Origin: Clostridiales bacterium
Lineage (GTDB): Bacteria > Bacillota > Clostridia > Oscillospirales > Acutalibacteraceae
Length of the DNA: 22,356 nucleotides
NCBI GenBank assembly: GCA_021202245.1
Contig: JAJQDK010000077.1
Span: forward strand, 4,011 to 26,366
Direction: 5' to 3'
Positions 8,442 through 16,681 of this stretch are shown in pieces. The translations under genes and the position numbers were made by a program. Below the pieces are notes generated by a model. It was given only the letters and a program-made list of their open reading frames with translations. It searched no databases and was not told where the DNA came from. Within the stretch, counting starts at the first letter, position 1. Each line of letters opens with the position of its first letter.

Positions 8442-9262
8442 TTATGCAGCCTTCTTTCCTCTGTACTCAACGATATTTCTTATAACCAACAAAATAACAG
8501 CAAGAATTACAAGAATTGATGATACCGCAAACGCAGAAGTGTACTGAAATTCGTTAAACAAAATCTCAACGTGGAGCGGCAAAGTGTTTGTCTTTCCTCT
8601 TAAATGTCCCGATACAACCGAAACTGCGCCGAATTCTCCCATTGCTCTTGCCGTACAAAGCACAATTCCGTAAAGCAGCGCCCATTTGATATGCGGAAAC
8701 GTAATCTTTCTGAATATTCTGAATCCGCCGGCTCCCATAAGTGCAGCGGCTTCCTCTTCATCGGTTCCCTGCGATTCAAGAACGGGTATTAACTCTCTTG
8801 ATATAAACGGGAATGTCACAAATACTGTTGCCAAAATTATTCCCGGCACTGCAAAAACTATTTGAAATCCTATACTCTGCAAATAGGGATATATTGCACT
8901 CTGTCTGCCATAAGTGAGCAAAAAGATTAAGCCGGCAATAATCGGAGATACGGTTACGGGAATATCAATCAGCGTGGTAAGAAGTTTTTTCCTCTGAATT
9001 GAAATTTTGTAATTAACCACGATGTAAACAAGCCGAACACCGTGTTTATCACAACCGCAAAAACTGTTGCTTCAATCGTAAGTAAAGTCGCACTGACTGT
9101 ATATTCATCGGTTACTGCATCTAAGTATGCGCTCAATCCCTTGCTCAGTGCTTCGGCAATAACGGTAATTAAAGGCAGAACCAGCATTAAAAATGCAAAA
9201 ACAACACATATTGCAATAAGTACCCATTTTAAAATTTTTGAACCGGACTTATTTTCATACAT
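8442..9262 (-). CDS. cysW: Sulfate ABC transporter permease CysW, with one frameshift
   Basis: One of two membrane subunits of the importer. The N-terminal part (from ATG 9262, MYENKSGSKILKW...) ends out of frame at ...FQFRGKNFLPR-stop. The remainder (...KKLLTTLIDIPVTVSPIIAGLIFLL...) lies in another frame down to 8442. The break is at a run of six T on the plus strand (8985-8990); one more base gives RGKKLLTTLIDIP and a 273-residue permease. The C-terminal half has the EAA loop (DEEEAAALMGAGGFRIFRKITFP) that contacts CysA. The start follows the cysT stop directly. Sequencing error is the likeliest cause of the break; if it is real, the importer would be inactive. Confidence 0.92.
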
Positions 9263-10096
9263 TTAATTTCTCCCCTTTAAAATTCGTGAACTTCTGTGCT
9301 GAACAAGGTTTGTCAAAAATAAAACCAAAAATGAAAACACAAGCATAACTAAAGCTATTGCAGTTGCGCTTGCGTAATCATACTCCTGAAGCTCAGACCT
9401 GATTATAAGCGGCGCTATTTCCGTTTCATAGGGCATATTGCCCACAATGAAAACTACACTGCCGTATTCTCCGAAGTATCTTCCGAGCGCAAGACCGAAT
9501 CCGGTAAATACCGCAGGTATAATTTCAGGGAAAATTACCTTCCAAAATGTTCTTGTTCTGCTTGCGCCGAGAACTCCCGCCGCTTCCTCATATGAGGTGT
9601 CAAGCTTTTCTAGTACTGGCTGAACGGCACGCACAACAAATGGTATTCCCACAAACACCAGAGCTACGGTTATGCCGATTTTAGTGTATGCTATTTTGAT
9701 TCCGAACTGTGCAAAGAATTTGCCGATTATTCCCGTATCGGCAGTAAGAGCAGTAAGAGAAATACCGGCTACCGCCGTAGGAAGCGCAAACGGAAGCTCA
9801 AGCATACCGTCAAGAATACGTTTAAACGGAAAATCATATCTTACAAGAACCCAAGCAAGGATTACTCCCATCACAGCGTTAATTACAGAAGCAATAAGTG
9901 CTGTGATAAAGCTCACATAGAAGCTTGAAAGAACACGTTTTCGTGTTATTGTTTCAATTATTTCACTTAAGCTCATCTGTGCCGTGTAAAGTACAAGTGA
10001 TGCCAACGGAAATCTCACTATCAGACTTAAAATTGTTAAGGTAACACCCATTGAAAGTCCGAATCCCGGTATTACTCTTTTATTTGCTCTTTTCAT
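9263..10096 (-). CDS. cysT: Sulfate ABC transporter permease CysT
   Basis: A 277-residue integral membrane protein with about six hydrophobic segments. The EAA loop reads DTSYEEAAGVLGASRTRTFWKVIFPEI, and the RYFGEYGSVVFIVGNMPYETEIAPL block matches CysT/CysU. It pairs with CysW to form the sulfate channel. AAGGTG precedes the ATG at 10096, and the gene starts 12 bases after the sbp stop. The order sbp-cysT-cysW-cysA is the standard one for this importer. Molybdate permease (ModB) is less likely because two different permease genes are present. Confidence 0.95.
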   Translation of the reverse strand: MKRANKRVIPGFGLSMGVTLTILSLIVRFPLASLVLYTAQMSLSEIIETITRKRVLSSFYVSFITALIASVINAVMGVILAWVLVRYDFPFKRILDGMLELPFALPTAVAGISLTALTADTGIIGKFFAQFGIKIAYTKIGITVALVFVGIPFVVRAVQPVLEKLDTSYEEAAGVLGASRTRTFWKVIFPEIIPAVFTGFGLALGRYFGEYGSVVFIVGNMPYETEIAPLIIRSELQEYDYASATAIALVMLVFSFLVLFLTNLVQHRSSRILKGRN

Positions 10097-10108
10097 TGTT
10101 TTTGCACC

Positions 10109-11149
10109 TTATTCTTCGTAAATTTCGTCAAATACTCCTCCGTCTGTAAAGTGCGTTTCCTGAGCTTCGTCCCAACCACCGAAATCATCAATGGTTACAA
10201 GATTTATGTCCAAATCAAACACATCTGAGTATTCATTAAGAATCTCTTCATTTGACGGCCGGTAATAATTATCACCGGCAATTCTCTGAGCTTCATCCGA
10301 ATATAAATAGCTTAAATATTCGGTTGCAACCTCTCTGGTACCTCTCTGATCAACAACCTCGTCAACAATTGCTACAGAGGGCTGAGCAAGAATACTGATA
10401 CTCGGAGTAACAATTTCATATTCGTCGGGATAATCCTCTATTGAAAGGAATGCCTCGTTTTCCCACGCAATGAGCACATCTCCCTGTCCGTTTTCAACAA
10501 AGCTTGTTGTAGCTCCTCTTGCACCGGAATCAAGAACAAGAACATTCTCATATAGCTTTTTCATGAAGTCTTTAATTTGGGTTTCATCACCGTTGTAAAG
10601 GTCATCTGCATATGCCCAAGCCGCAAGATAATTCCATCTTGCTCCGCCGGAAGTCTTGGGATTAGGGGTGATAATACCGACATCCTCGCCAATCAAATCA
10701 TCCCAATCGGTAATGTTTTTAGGATTTCCTTTCCTTACAAGAAATACTATCGTAGAGGTATAGGGAGCGCTGTCATTATCAAACTCATCAATCCAACCGT
10801 CATCAATAAGTCCGGCATCTCTGACTGAATTTACGTCATATTCAAGAGCAAGGGTAACAACATCAGCTTCAAGTCCATTGGCAACCTCAAGTGCCTGTGA
10901 GCCCGAACCACCGTGAGACTGTGTAATTTCAACATCCTGACCTGTTTCCTCTTTCCAATGCTCTGCAAATATTTCGTTATAAGCGGCATAGAGTTCTCTT
11001 GTGGGGTCGTAAGAAACATTTGTAAGGGTAACCGTTTCACTGCTGCTTGCAGTGTCATCGCTTGCAGTGTCCGTGCTGCCGCAGCCGGCAAATACCGTCA
11101 TAGTTAATACTATCGCCAATATAATGCTTGCAATTCTTTTCGTTTTCAT
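10109..11149 (-). CDS. sbp: Sulfate/thiosulfate-binding lipoprotein
   Basis: The extracellular receptor of the importer, 346 residues. The lipoprotein signal peptide ends TVFAGC, with the lipidated cysteine at 23, as expected in a Gram-positive. Sbp-family blocks follow: NVSYDPTRELYAAYNEIF, SHGGSGSQALEVANGLEADVVTLAL, NPKTSGGARWNYLAAWAY, and a RPSNEEI motif near the C-terminus. AAGGAG lies upstream of the ATG. It is the first gene of the ten-gene sulfate-siroheme operon. Its promoter lies about 130 bases upstream, leaving a leader of roughly 120 bases with regulatory motifs. Confidence 0.95.
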   Translation of the reverse strand: MKTKRIASIILAIVLTMTVFAGCGSTDTASDDTASSSETVTLTNVSYDPTRELYAAYNEIFAEHWKEETGQDVEITQSHGGSGSQALEVANGLEADVVTLALEYDVNSVRDAGLIDDGWIDEFDNDSAPYTSTIVFLVRKGNPKNITDWDDLIGEDVGIITPNPKTSGGARWNYLAAWAYADDLYNGDETQIKDFMKKLYENVLVLDSGARGATTSFVENGQGDVLIAWENEAFLSIEDYPDEYEIVTPSISILAQPSVAIVDEVVDQRGTREVATEYLSYLYSDEAQRIAGDNYYRPSNEEILNEYSDVFDLDINLVTIDDFGGWDEAQETHFTDGGVFDEIYEE

Positions 11150-11210
11150 ATTTTTCTCTCCTTAATAAAAAATATTTACTAAACTTGTCAAATAAGAATA
11201 ACTGTGAGCA

Positions 11211-11226
11211 GAATCTCCGGAAATTC
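11211..11226. promoter_or_regulatory. 16-base palindrome in the sbp leader
   Basis: GAATCTCCGGAAATTC is a palindrome except for one pair, centred on TCCGGA. It lies in the predicted 5' leader of the sbp operon, about 60 bases before the start codon. It could form a small RNA hairpin or bind a dimeric regulator. The function is unknown. Confidence 0.35.
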
Positions 11227-11255
11227 ATACCGCAACCATATTTCCTACTATTTTC

Positions 11256-11304
11256 GTATGTTTAGTATGTTTTTAATAATATACTCCGTTTTATCGTTTG
11301 TCAA
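11256..11304 (-). promoter_or_regulatory. Promoter and candidate operator of the sbp-cysTWA-hem operon
   Basis: On the minus strand TTGACA (11304-11299) and TATTAT (11281-11276) are 17 bases apart. Immediately downstream, at the expected start site, is CATACTAAACATAC (11269-11256), which matches the operator-like arm of the HD-gene promoter (17292-17279) at 13 of 14 positions. A minus-strand TAGGAAAT element follows (CCTA at 11244-11247 on the plus strand), and TTTACTAAA lies at 11175-11183 in the leader. Confidence 0.75.
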
Positions 11305-11412
11305 TACTTTGAATTTTTTTCGTTAAAAAGCTCCAAAAATTCTCCACAGCAATATTGCAAAATAGCATATCTTAAATAATATTTTGCAAATAAATAAGCT
11401 AAATCCTACCTC

Positions 11413-11441
11413 TTGAAAGTATATTTAAATTATGGTATTAT
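11413..11441 (+). promoter_or_regulatory. Promoter of the second rrf2 gene
   Basis: TTGAAA (11413-11418) and TATTAT (11436-11441) are 17 bases apart. CCTACC (11405-11410), the complement of a GGTAGG element, abuts the -35 box and may be an autoregulatory site. The 11150-11473 interval is otherwise non-coding and holds the two divergent promoters. Confidence 0.7.
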
Positions 11442-11473
11442 TAAGTCAAATAAATGAAAGGCAGATTTACGCT

Positions 11474-11911
11474 ATGAAAATTTCAACTAAAGGACGATAT
11501 GCGCTACGAATGCTCATTGATCTTGCCGAACACAGTGAAGACGGATATATTACGCTTAAAGACATTGCCGCCCGTCAAAACATTTCAAAAAAATATCTTG
11601 AACAGATTGTTCCCATTCTAAACAGATCGGATATATTAAATGCAAGCCGAGGATATCAAGGTGGATATAAGCTTACAAAATCCCCCGACAAGTACACCGT
11701 GGGAGAAATTCTTGCGCTTACAGAGGGAGGACTGTCTCCGGTCGTTTGCCTTGATTATAACCCAGTAGGATGCGAACGAAGTGCGGAATGTCCCACTTTG
11801 CCGGTATGGAAAGGCTTAAACAAAGTAATTCATGATTATCTTTACGGAATAACCATTCAGGATATCATTGATGAACAGCAAAAACGCAGCGCTGATAATT
11901 ATGTAATTTAA
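11474..11911 (+). CDS. Rrf2-family regulator with IscR-like cysteine cluster (CymR/IscR type)
   Basis: A 145-residue winged-helix regulator. Recognition helix region GYITLKDIAARQNISKKYLEQI (about 24-45) is followed by the wing ASRGYQGGYKLTKS (57-70). Cys92, Cys100 and Cys106 in VVCLDYNPVGCERSAEC lie where IscR holds its [2Fe-2S] cluster (spacing here 7 and 5). Cluster binding is therefore plausible but not proven. The start is ATG 11474 (MKISTKGRYALRML); the in-frame ATG at 11432 lies inside the promoter. The gene sits between two sulfur-metabolism units and is a likely regulator of both. Confidence 0.92.
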   Translation: MKISTKGRYALRMLIDLAEHSEDGYITLKDIAARQNISKKYLEQIVPILNRSDILNASRGYQGGYKLTKSPDKYTVGEILALTEGGLSPVVCLDYNPVGCERSAECPTLPVWKGLNKVIHDYLYGITIQDIIDEQQKRSADNYVI

Positions 11912-11938
11912 TTACTTTTAGCTTTAGTTTTAGTTAAC

Positions 11939-11966
11939 CCCCTGCTTAAAATAGGGGATTTTTTTA
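11939..11966 (+). terminator. Intrinsic terminator after the second rrf2 gene
   Basis: CCCCT (11939-11943) pairs with AGGGG (11953-11957), extendable by one or two A-T pairs, and is followed by ATTTTTTT. It separates rrf2 from the next gene, which has its own promoter. Confidence 0.85.
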
Positions 11967-11977
11967 TAAATTTTCTG

Positions 11978-12046
11978 TTGACAAGTCGGTTAAAAAACAA
12001 TATAATTGTTTTATATCATAGTTATTATATAGGAATTATATGATAT
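11978..12046 (+). promoter_or_regulatory. Consensus promoter plus dyad operator of the PLP-enzyme gene
   Basis: TTGACA (11978-11983) and TATAAT (12001-12006) are both perfect and spaced 17 bases. Right at the expected start site an inverted repeat begins: ATATCATA (12013-12020) and TATGATAT (12039-12046). It encloses TAGGAATTA (12030-12038), which resembles the GGAATT-containing CymR operator as I recall it. A promoter this strong would need repression, which the dyad could provide. Confidence 0.8.
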
Positions 12047-12071
12047 TTTGTAAATTGAAAGGAGACCGGCT

Positions 12072-13270
12072 ATGGCTATAAAAAAAGAGTATACGGAGAT
12101 GAATTTGGATTTCAAACCAGAGCCATTCATACGGGAAATGATGTTGATTCCGAAACAGGGGCTATCAAGCGCCCTATTACTACGGCAAACAGCTATGAGC
12201 TTCCTTATGATTCCAGCAAGCTTAATTGGAGCGATGCAGGCAAAAATCTATATACTCGCAACGGCGGTGCTAATCAGCAATACCTACAGGAAAAGCTCGC
12301 CTCTTTAGAGGGCGGAGAGGATTGCATTGTCCTTGCAAGCGGTGTTGCCGCCCTATCGGGTTTATTTTTTGCTTTGCTTAAAAGCGGAGATCACGTTATA
12401 TTTTCAAGCGTTACCTACATCGCTGTTTACAGACTGTTTAACGAGCTTTTGAACAGTAAATTTCATATTGAAACTACAATCGTTGACACCTCGGATTTAA
12501 ACGCTGTTCGCAAAGCAATAAAGCCCAATACTAAGCTTATTCATATTGAAACCCCGGGGAACCCCACGCTTACAATTTCCGATATTAAGGCTATTGCAGA
12601 AATAGCGCACAAAAACGGTGCTCTCCTGTCGGTTGACAACACCTTTGCCTCTCCTTTTAATCAGCGTCCCATTGAGCTCGGTGCGGATTTTTCTGTTGAA
12701 AGTCTCACTAAATATATCAACGGTCACGGCGATGCTATGGGTGGCGCAATTATAGGCAAAAAGAAATACTTGGATATTATTCGCACCCAATTGCAAATCA
12801 ATCTCGGCGGCACAATAAGTCCGTTTAATGCATGGCTTATTATGAGAGGCGCTGTTACACTTGCACTCAGAATGAAGCAGCACAACGAAAACGCATTAAC
12901 GGTTGCCCAATATCTTCAAACAGTAAACGGAGTAAGCTTCGTTGCATATCCCGGACTTGAAAGCCATCCAAATCACAATATTGCAAAGGCTCAGATGTTT
13001 CCCGGATTCGGAGGAATGATTTCTTTCGGAATAAAAGCCGACCATGATACTCACAACAGATTTATAAGTCATCTTAAAGTAATCACTCCTGCCGTTTCCC
13101 TCGGTCACGATGAAAGCCTCATAGTTTTTATAGGTGAGAATGACGAAAGACAATATCTTTATCCGGATGAATTCCATAACGGATTTTTTCGCTTCAGTGT
13201 CGGTATAGAGGATATTGAAGATATTATTGAGGATTTAAAACAAGCATTTGAAAAAGAAAATTTGCTTTGA
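12072..13270 (+). CDS. Cystathionine gamma-synthase/beta-lyase family PLP enzyme, with one frameshift
   Basis: Transsulfuration enzyme of the Cys/Met-metabolism PLP family; after repair 399 residues. The start is ATG 12072 behind AAGGAG. The first frame reads MAIKKEYTEMNLDFKP; one extra G at 12107-12108 (GG to GGG) gives MNLGFQTRAIHTGNDVDSE and joins the long frame that runs to 13270. Family residues in the repaired numbering are Tyr61 and Arg63 (YTRNGG), Asp189 (SVDNTFASP) and the PLP lysine Lys214 in ESLTKYINGHGD. The sequence cannot decide between cystathionine synthase, cystathionine lyase and methionine gamma-lyase. It lies directly downstream of the Fe-S-type Rrf2 regulator and has a likely sulfur-responsive operator. 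Confidence 0.88.
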
Positions 13271-13298
13271 CTTAATATAACATAAGCATACAGAAATG

Positions 13299-13335
13299 AG
13301 CGGCAGAGAAAAATTCCCTGCCGCTGAAATTTTTA
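13299..13335 (+). terminator. Intrinsic terminator after the PLP-enzyme gene
   Basis: AGCGGCAG (13299-13306) pairs perfectly with CTGCCGCT (13318-13325), with GAA/TTC extending the stem, followed by GAAATTTTTATT. It closes the plus-strand gene where it meets the convergent copper/iron unit. Confidence 0.85.
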
Positions 13336-13350
13336 TTATCTGCGATAATT

Positions 13351-13381
13351 TTTAACCTAAGCCGCAAAAGGCTCCTGCGGC
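13351..13381 (-). repeat. Copy 1 of a short intergenic repeat with hairpin
   Basis: TTTAACCTAAGCCGCAAAAG (13351-13370) matches 17381-17400 at 19 of 20 positions. Here GCCGC (13361-13365) can pair with GCGGC (13377-13381), or AGCC with GGCT. It lies about 45 bases beyond the stop of the DUF2318 gene, so on the minus strand it may act as that transcript's terminator. The T-rich tail is weak. Confidence 0.55.
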
Positions 13382-13425
13382 GGTTACAATCGTCGTTGCG
13401 CAATTTCACCTGCAGACTCTAAAAG

Positions 13426-13932
13426 CTAAAAGCTTATTTTCCAATTTGCAAACAAGCTTGCTGATTCACTTAGAAAATCATATGAAATTTTAACCGTGTC
13501 ATCAGTCGTTTCTTTATCGTCTTCTAAGATAGGATAAGGATTGCATCCACCCGACTCTATTCCTATTTCATCCACGGAAAATTGATTACCGCAGTTTTGG
13601 CAAACTAATTTATTACCGCTTTGCTCATAATATCCTCTTCCCGAGCTATAGCATACCTGACAAGTGTTGAAAGCCGTTCTTATGTTTCCGCTGCTGTCTA
13701 AAACCGCAATAATTTCCATTTCTGTATTGTCAACTTCAACAGGATAAAAACTGACCGTATCTGAAATTTCACTTATAGAGATTTCAAGATATGTACCCGA
13801 CTTGATTACTTGAGCAGAATTTTCGCTGTTATTTTGCCTGCCAGAACAGCCTGCAAAACTTAAAACCGTCATTGCAAACACTGTTATCATAATTACAAAC
13901 TTAACAGCCGCTGTTTTTCCTTTTTTTGACAT
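13426..13932 (-). CDS. DUF2318 domain lipoprotein, metal-binding candidate
   Basis: A 168-residue secreted lipoprotein. The signal peptide ends LSFAGC with the lipid cysteine at 29. The rest matches the DUF2318 layout: a beta-rich part, then NTCQVCYSSGRGYYEQ (Cys91, Cys94), VCQNCGNQF (Cys111, Cys114) and the typical GGCNPYPI (Cys130). Two CxxC pairs on the outside of the membrane suggest metal binding or redox work. From memory, DUF2318 domains are often found with iron permeases. The gene starts 15 bases after the HMA-SafE-cupredoxin gene, with a good AAGGAGATG ribosome binding site. The two are evidently one operon. The biochemical function is not established. Confidence 0.82.
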   Translation of the reverse strand: MSKKGKTAAVKFVIMITVFAMTVLSFAGCSGRQNNSENSAQVIKSGTYLEISISEISDTVSFYPVEVDNTEMEIIAVLDSSGNIRTAFNTCQVCYSSGRGYYEQSGNKLVCQNCGNQFSVDEIGIESGGCNPYPILEDDKETTDDTVKISYDFLSESASLFANWKISF

Positions 13933-13947
13933 AAATCAACATCTCCT

Positions 13948-15450
13948 TCATTCTGTTACTGTTATGTGTCCCTGTATCATCCCCATCCAACAGCTGTACG
14001 AGAAATTTCCGACATTATTAGGAGTAAATTCAATTACGTTTTCGCCTGTGTGAAATGTATACTCCAACCCAAATTCTTCTATCAGCATTTTATAATTGCA
14101 GCCGTTCATACTGTCCTCCGTTGCATCTATAATCCACTTCACAGGAATTCCCACTTTAACATAAATATCGGAATATTGCCCCGATGACAATGTGCTATAT
14201 ACAACCTGCTTTCCGTCAATAATTTCATTTGATATATTTTCGGAATTATCTTCTTTAACAGCAGTCGAGCTTGACATAGTTAATAAAATTATCCCGACAA
14301 CCGTACAAAAAATCAACGCACCCGTAATAATTCTGCTGGTAGATATTTTTTTAAACTGAATACAATTGACAGTTCCTATAACAAAAAACATAACCGCGCA
14401 AACGAACAAAAGCTCCGAATCAAATACTCCGGATAAGCTTATACCCTGAGAAAGCATGGCTAATCCGAGAACAGCTACAAGTACAGCTCCTAAGGTCATA
14501 ACCAATCCTGTAAACCTTTTGCCGAGAGCAGATACAATCGATCCCAATGCCAGCATAAGCGGTATCGTGCCCAAGCTGAACATAAGCATTGATAAAGCGC
14601 CGACAAACGGGCTTCCGCTTGCCAAAGCTATAATCTGCACAGACTGTAAGGCACCACACGGCATAAGACCGTTAAGCAAACCCACCAATAATGGCGTTTT
14701 AGAACGTTTTGTCGCCTTATTCAAATTTCGAGATATAAAAGCAGGAAACCTTACTTTGATTTTCCGCATTTTCGGGAAAATTCCAAGCATATTGATGCCC
14801 ATAATTACCATAAACACACCGGCAAAAATTTTAAGGAGTCCCTGAACAAGATAGGATAAACCCGTTTCGCTGTTTCCGCTGATAAGCATTCCCAACAAAC
14901 CTAAAATAAATCCGACTGCAGTATAAGAAATAACCCGTCCTAAATTGTATAGCAAAGACGGTAAAATAAAGATTTTATTGTTTCTGTCTTCATCTTTTTC
15001 CTGCACTGACGGAAGACTTTGCGAAAGACTAATTCCTCCGCACATAGCAATACAATGCACCGACGTAATCAGTCCGGTAAAAAAAGCATACCGTACCCCA
15101 TATCATTATCAGCCAACTGTGACGGTATAAGATAATTAAGCAAACCGAAATGTTGAAGCACAGCATAAATTATAAGAATAATTAAAGAAAAAAACTATTG
15201 CCCTGCTTATATTTTTGTTTCGAGTACCGACAACTGCGTTATATCCCAACGCATTAACACAATCGATAATCTTTTCGGTTGTAATCACTGTTTTGTCAAA
15301 AACAACAGAAGCGGTTCCTAAACTGAAGCTTACCTCTGCCTTTACTATACCATCAAGCTTTATTAATGCTGTCTGTATGCGATTTTGACAATTTGCACAG
15401 GTCATTCTGTCGATATTTAGCTCAATACAGGAAAGATTATTTTCCCCCAT
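13948..15450 (-). CDS. HMA - TauE/SafE-like membrane - cupredoxin fusion protein, with two frameshifts
   Basis: Repaired length is about 500 residues. The N-terminal heavy-metal-associated domain (ELNIDRMTCANCQNRIQTAL) has a CxxC at 18 and 21, as in copper chaperones. Next is one hydrophobic segment, then a multi-spanning TauE/SafE or DsbD-like region starting at HCIAMCGGISLSQS. The C-terminal 70-80 residues (NVIEFTPNNVGNFSYSCWMGMIQGHITV) resemble a cupredoxin with Cys, Met and His ligands. Two indels split it. A run of seven A at 15188-15194 (or the AAA next to it) has one base too many, and a run of seven A at 15079-15085 has one too few. The middle frame still reads LIILIIYAVLQHFGLLNY and QLADNDMGYGMLF. 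AAGGAG precedes ATG 15450. The role is probably copper export or delivery; this is inference. Confidence 0.85.
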
Positions 15451-15587
15451 AGTGTTGTTCTCCTTTATTTTAATATTTTTTTCGGAGCCGAACTTTTTTA
15501 CCGTGAATATTCAGCCATAGGAGCAGGTTATTAAGCAAGACAAATCAGATTGGCTTCAACTTGATAATGATATGATAAGTAGTCCGA

Positions 15588-16658
15588 TCATATATAGTAT
15601 TCACAATTTACTGAATTATCAACTGAGGAACAACTTTCACGAACAACAAGTGTACTTTCAAACTCAATTTTTGTAATTGTCCGGTGTCCCTTGTTTATGC
15701 TGTCAAGCAATAACTGCAGCGCAAACTTTGCCATTTCATCCTTTGGAAGGTGTACCGTGGTAAGCATAGGCTTTGTGTACTGTGCCTCATCAATATCATC
15801 TGAAGAAATTATTGACGGATGATAGTAGCTTCCGCTGTATCTGTTAAGACATTTTAAGGCACCTACAGCTATAATATCATTTGCAAAATATATTCCCGTG
15901 GGTCGATCCTCCAAGCCGATAATTTTTTTCATTGCTTCAAAGCCTTGTTCCTCACTGAGCTGAGCCTGAATCATAAAATCAATATTTTGTTCGAGATTAC
16001 ACTCCGAAAGTGCTTCCTGCCATCCTTTAAATCTTGCTTCGCTGTGGCAATCACCTACATAACCTATTTTTCGATGACCGAGGGAAACTAAATATTTTAC
16101 AGCCTTGTCGGCTATTTTTCTTCCATCGCAGACAACCTCGTCTATCAGAGAATTAACAGGATTCCTGTTCACCGATACCAAGTTACTGCACCGCTTTTTC
16201 AGTTCCTTAATCACATTGTTGCAGCACTTCCCCACAATGATAATACCGTTTGTTTTTTGCTTATCGCTAAACAGCGCATTCAGCTGAACCCCGATATTTT
16301 CCGATTCGCATTTTCGTTCATTTGAAAATATGGGTTTATAGACCACTTTAGATAAAATGCACATGCTTTTGTATATTTCGCTTTCGATATTTCTTACCAA
16401 CTCATTGCAAAAAGGATCAACTTCTGCAGAATCTATACGAGTTACCAGTATACTTAAATAGTAGGTTTTTCGCAAGCTTTTTTTATTCGCCTTAAGATTT
16501 CTTGCCGCTTCGTTCGGAACATAATTCAGATCCCTTGCAATTTCAAATATTCTATTTCGCAATTGCACGTTTTTGCTGTTATATTCCGGATTGTTCAGCA
16601 CTCTTGACACAGTTGATGCCGATACTCCTGCCTTATTCGCTATATCCTTAATTGGCAT
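15588..16658 (-). CDS. LacI-family transcriptional regulator
   Basis: A 356-residue DNA-binding repressor. The helix-turn-helix is IKDIANKAGVSASTVSRVLN (3-22), and the hinge helix is YVPNEAARNLK. A periplasmic-binding-protein-like sensor domain follows, with SLGHRKIGYVG, AMKKIIGLEDRPTGIYFAND and TTVHLPKDEMAKFA blocks. The second helix carries SKNVQLRNRIFEIARDL in place of the usual SxxTRxRV, a modest deviation. It starts 23 bases after the HD gene behind a strong GAGGTGAGGTA site, so both share one transcript. Its ligand and target are unknown. The 137 bases between it and the HMA gene (15451-15587) contain no gene and no convincing promoter. Confidence 0.93.
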   Translation of the reverse strand: MPIKDIANKAGVSASTVSRVLNNPEYNSKNVQLRNRIFEIARDLNYVPNEAARNLKANKKSLRKTYYLSILVTRIDSAEVDPFCNELVRNIESEIYKSMCILSKVVYKPIFSNERKCESENIGVQLNALFSDKQKTNGIIIVGKCCNNVIKELKKRCSNLVSVNRNPVNSLIDEVVCDGRKIADKAVKYLVSLGHRKIGYVGDCHSEARFKGWQEALSECNLEQNIDFMIQAQLSEEQGFEAMKKIIGLEDRPTGIYFANDIIAVGALKCLNRYSGSYYHPSIISSDDIDEAQYTKPMLTTVHLPKDEMAKFALQLLLDSINKGHRTITKIEFESTLVVRESCSSVDNSVNCEYYI

Positions 16659-16681
16659 TACCTCACCTCACCGACAATACT

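Noticed and set aside
12072..12308. 78-residue separate small protein at the start of the PLP gene
   Set aside because: After residue 12 it is an out-of-frame reading of the PLP enzyme, whose true frame gives RAIHTGNDVDSETGAIKRP and YTRNGG.
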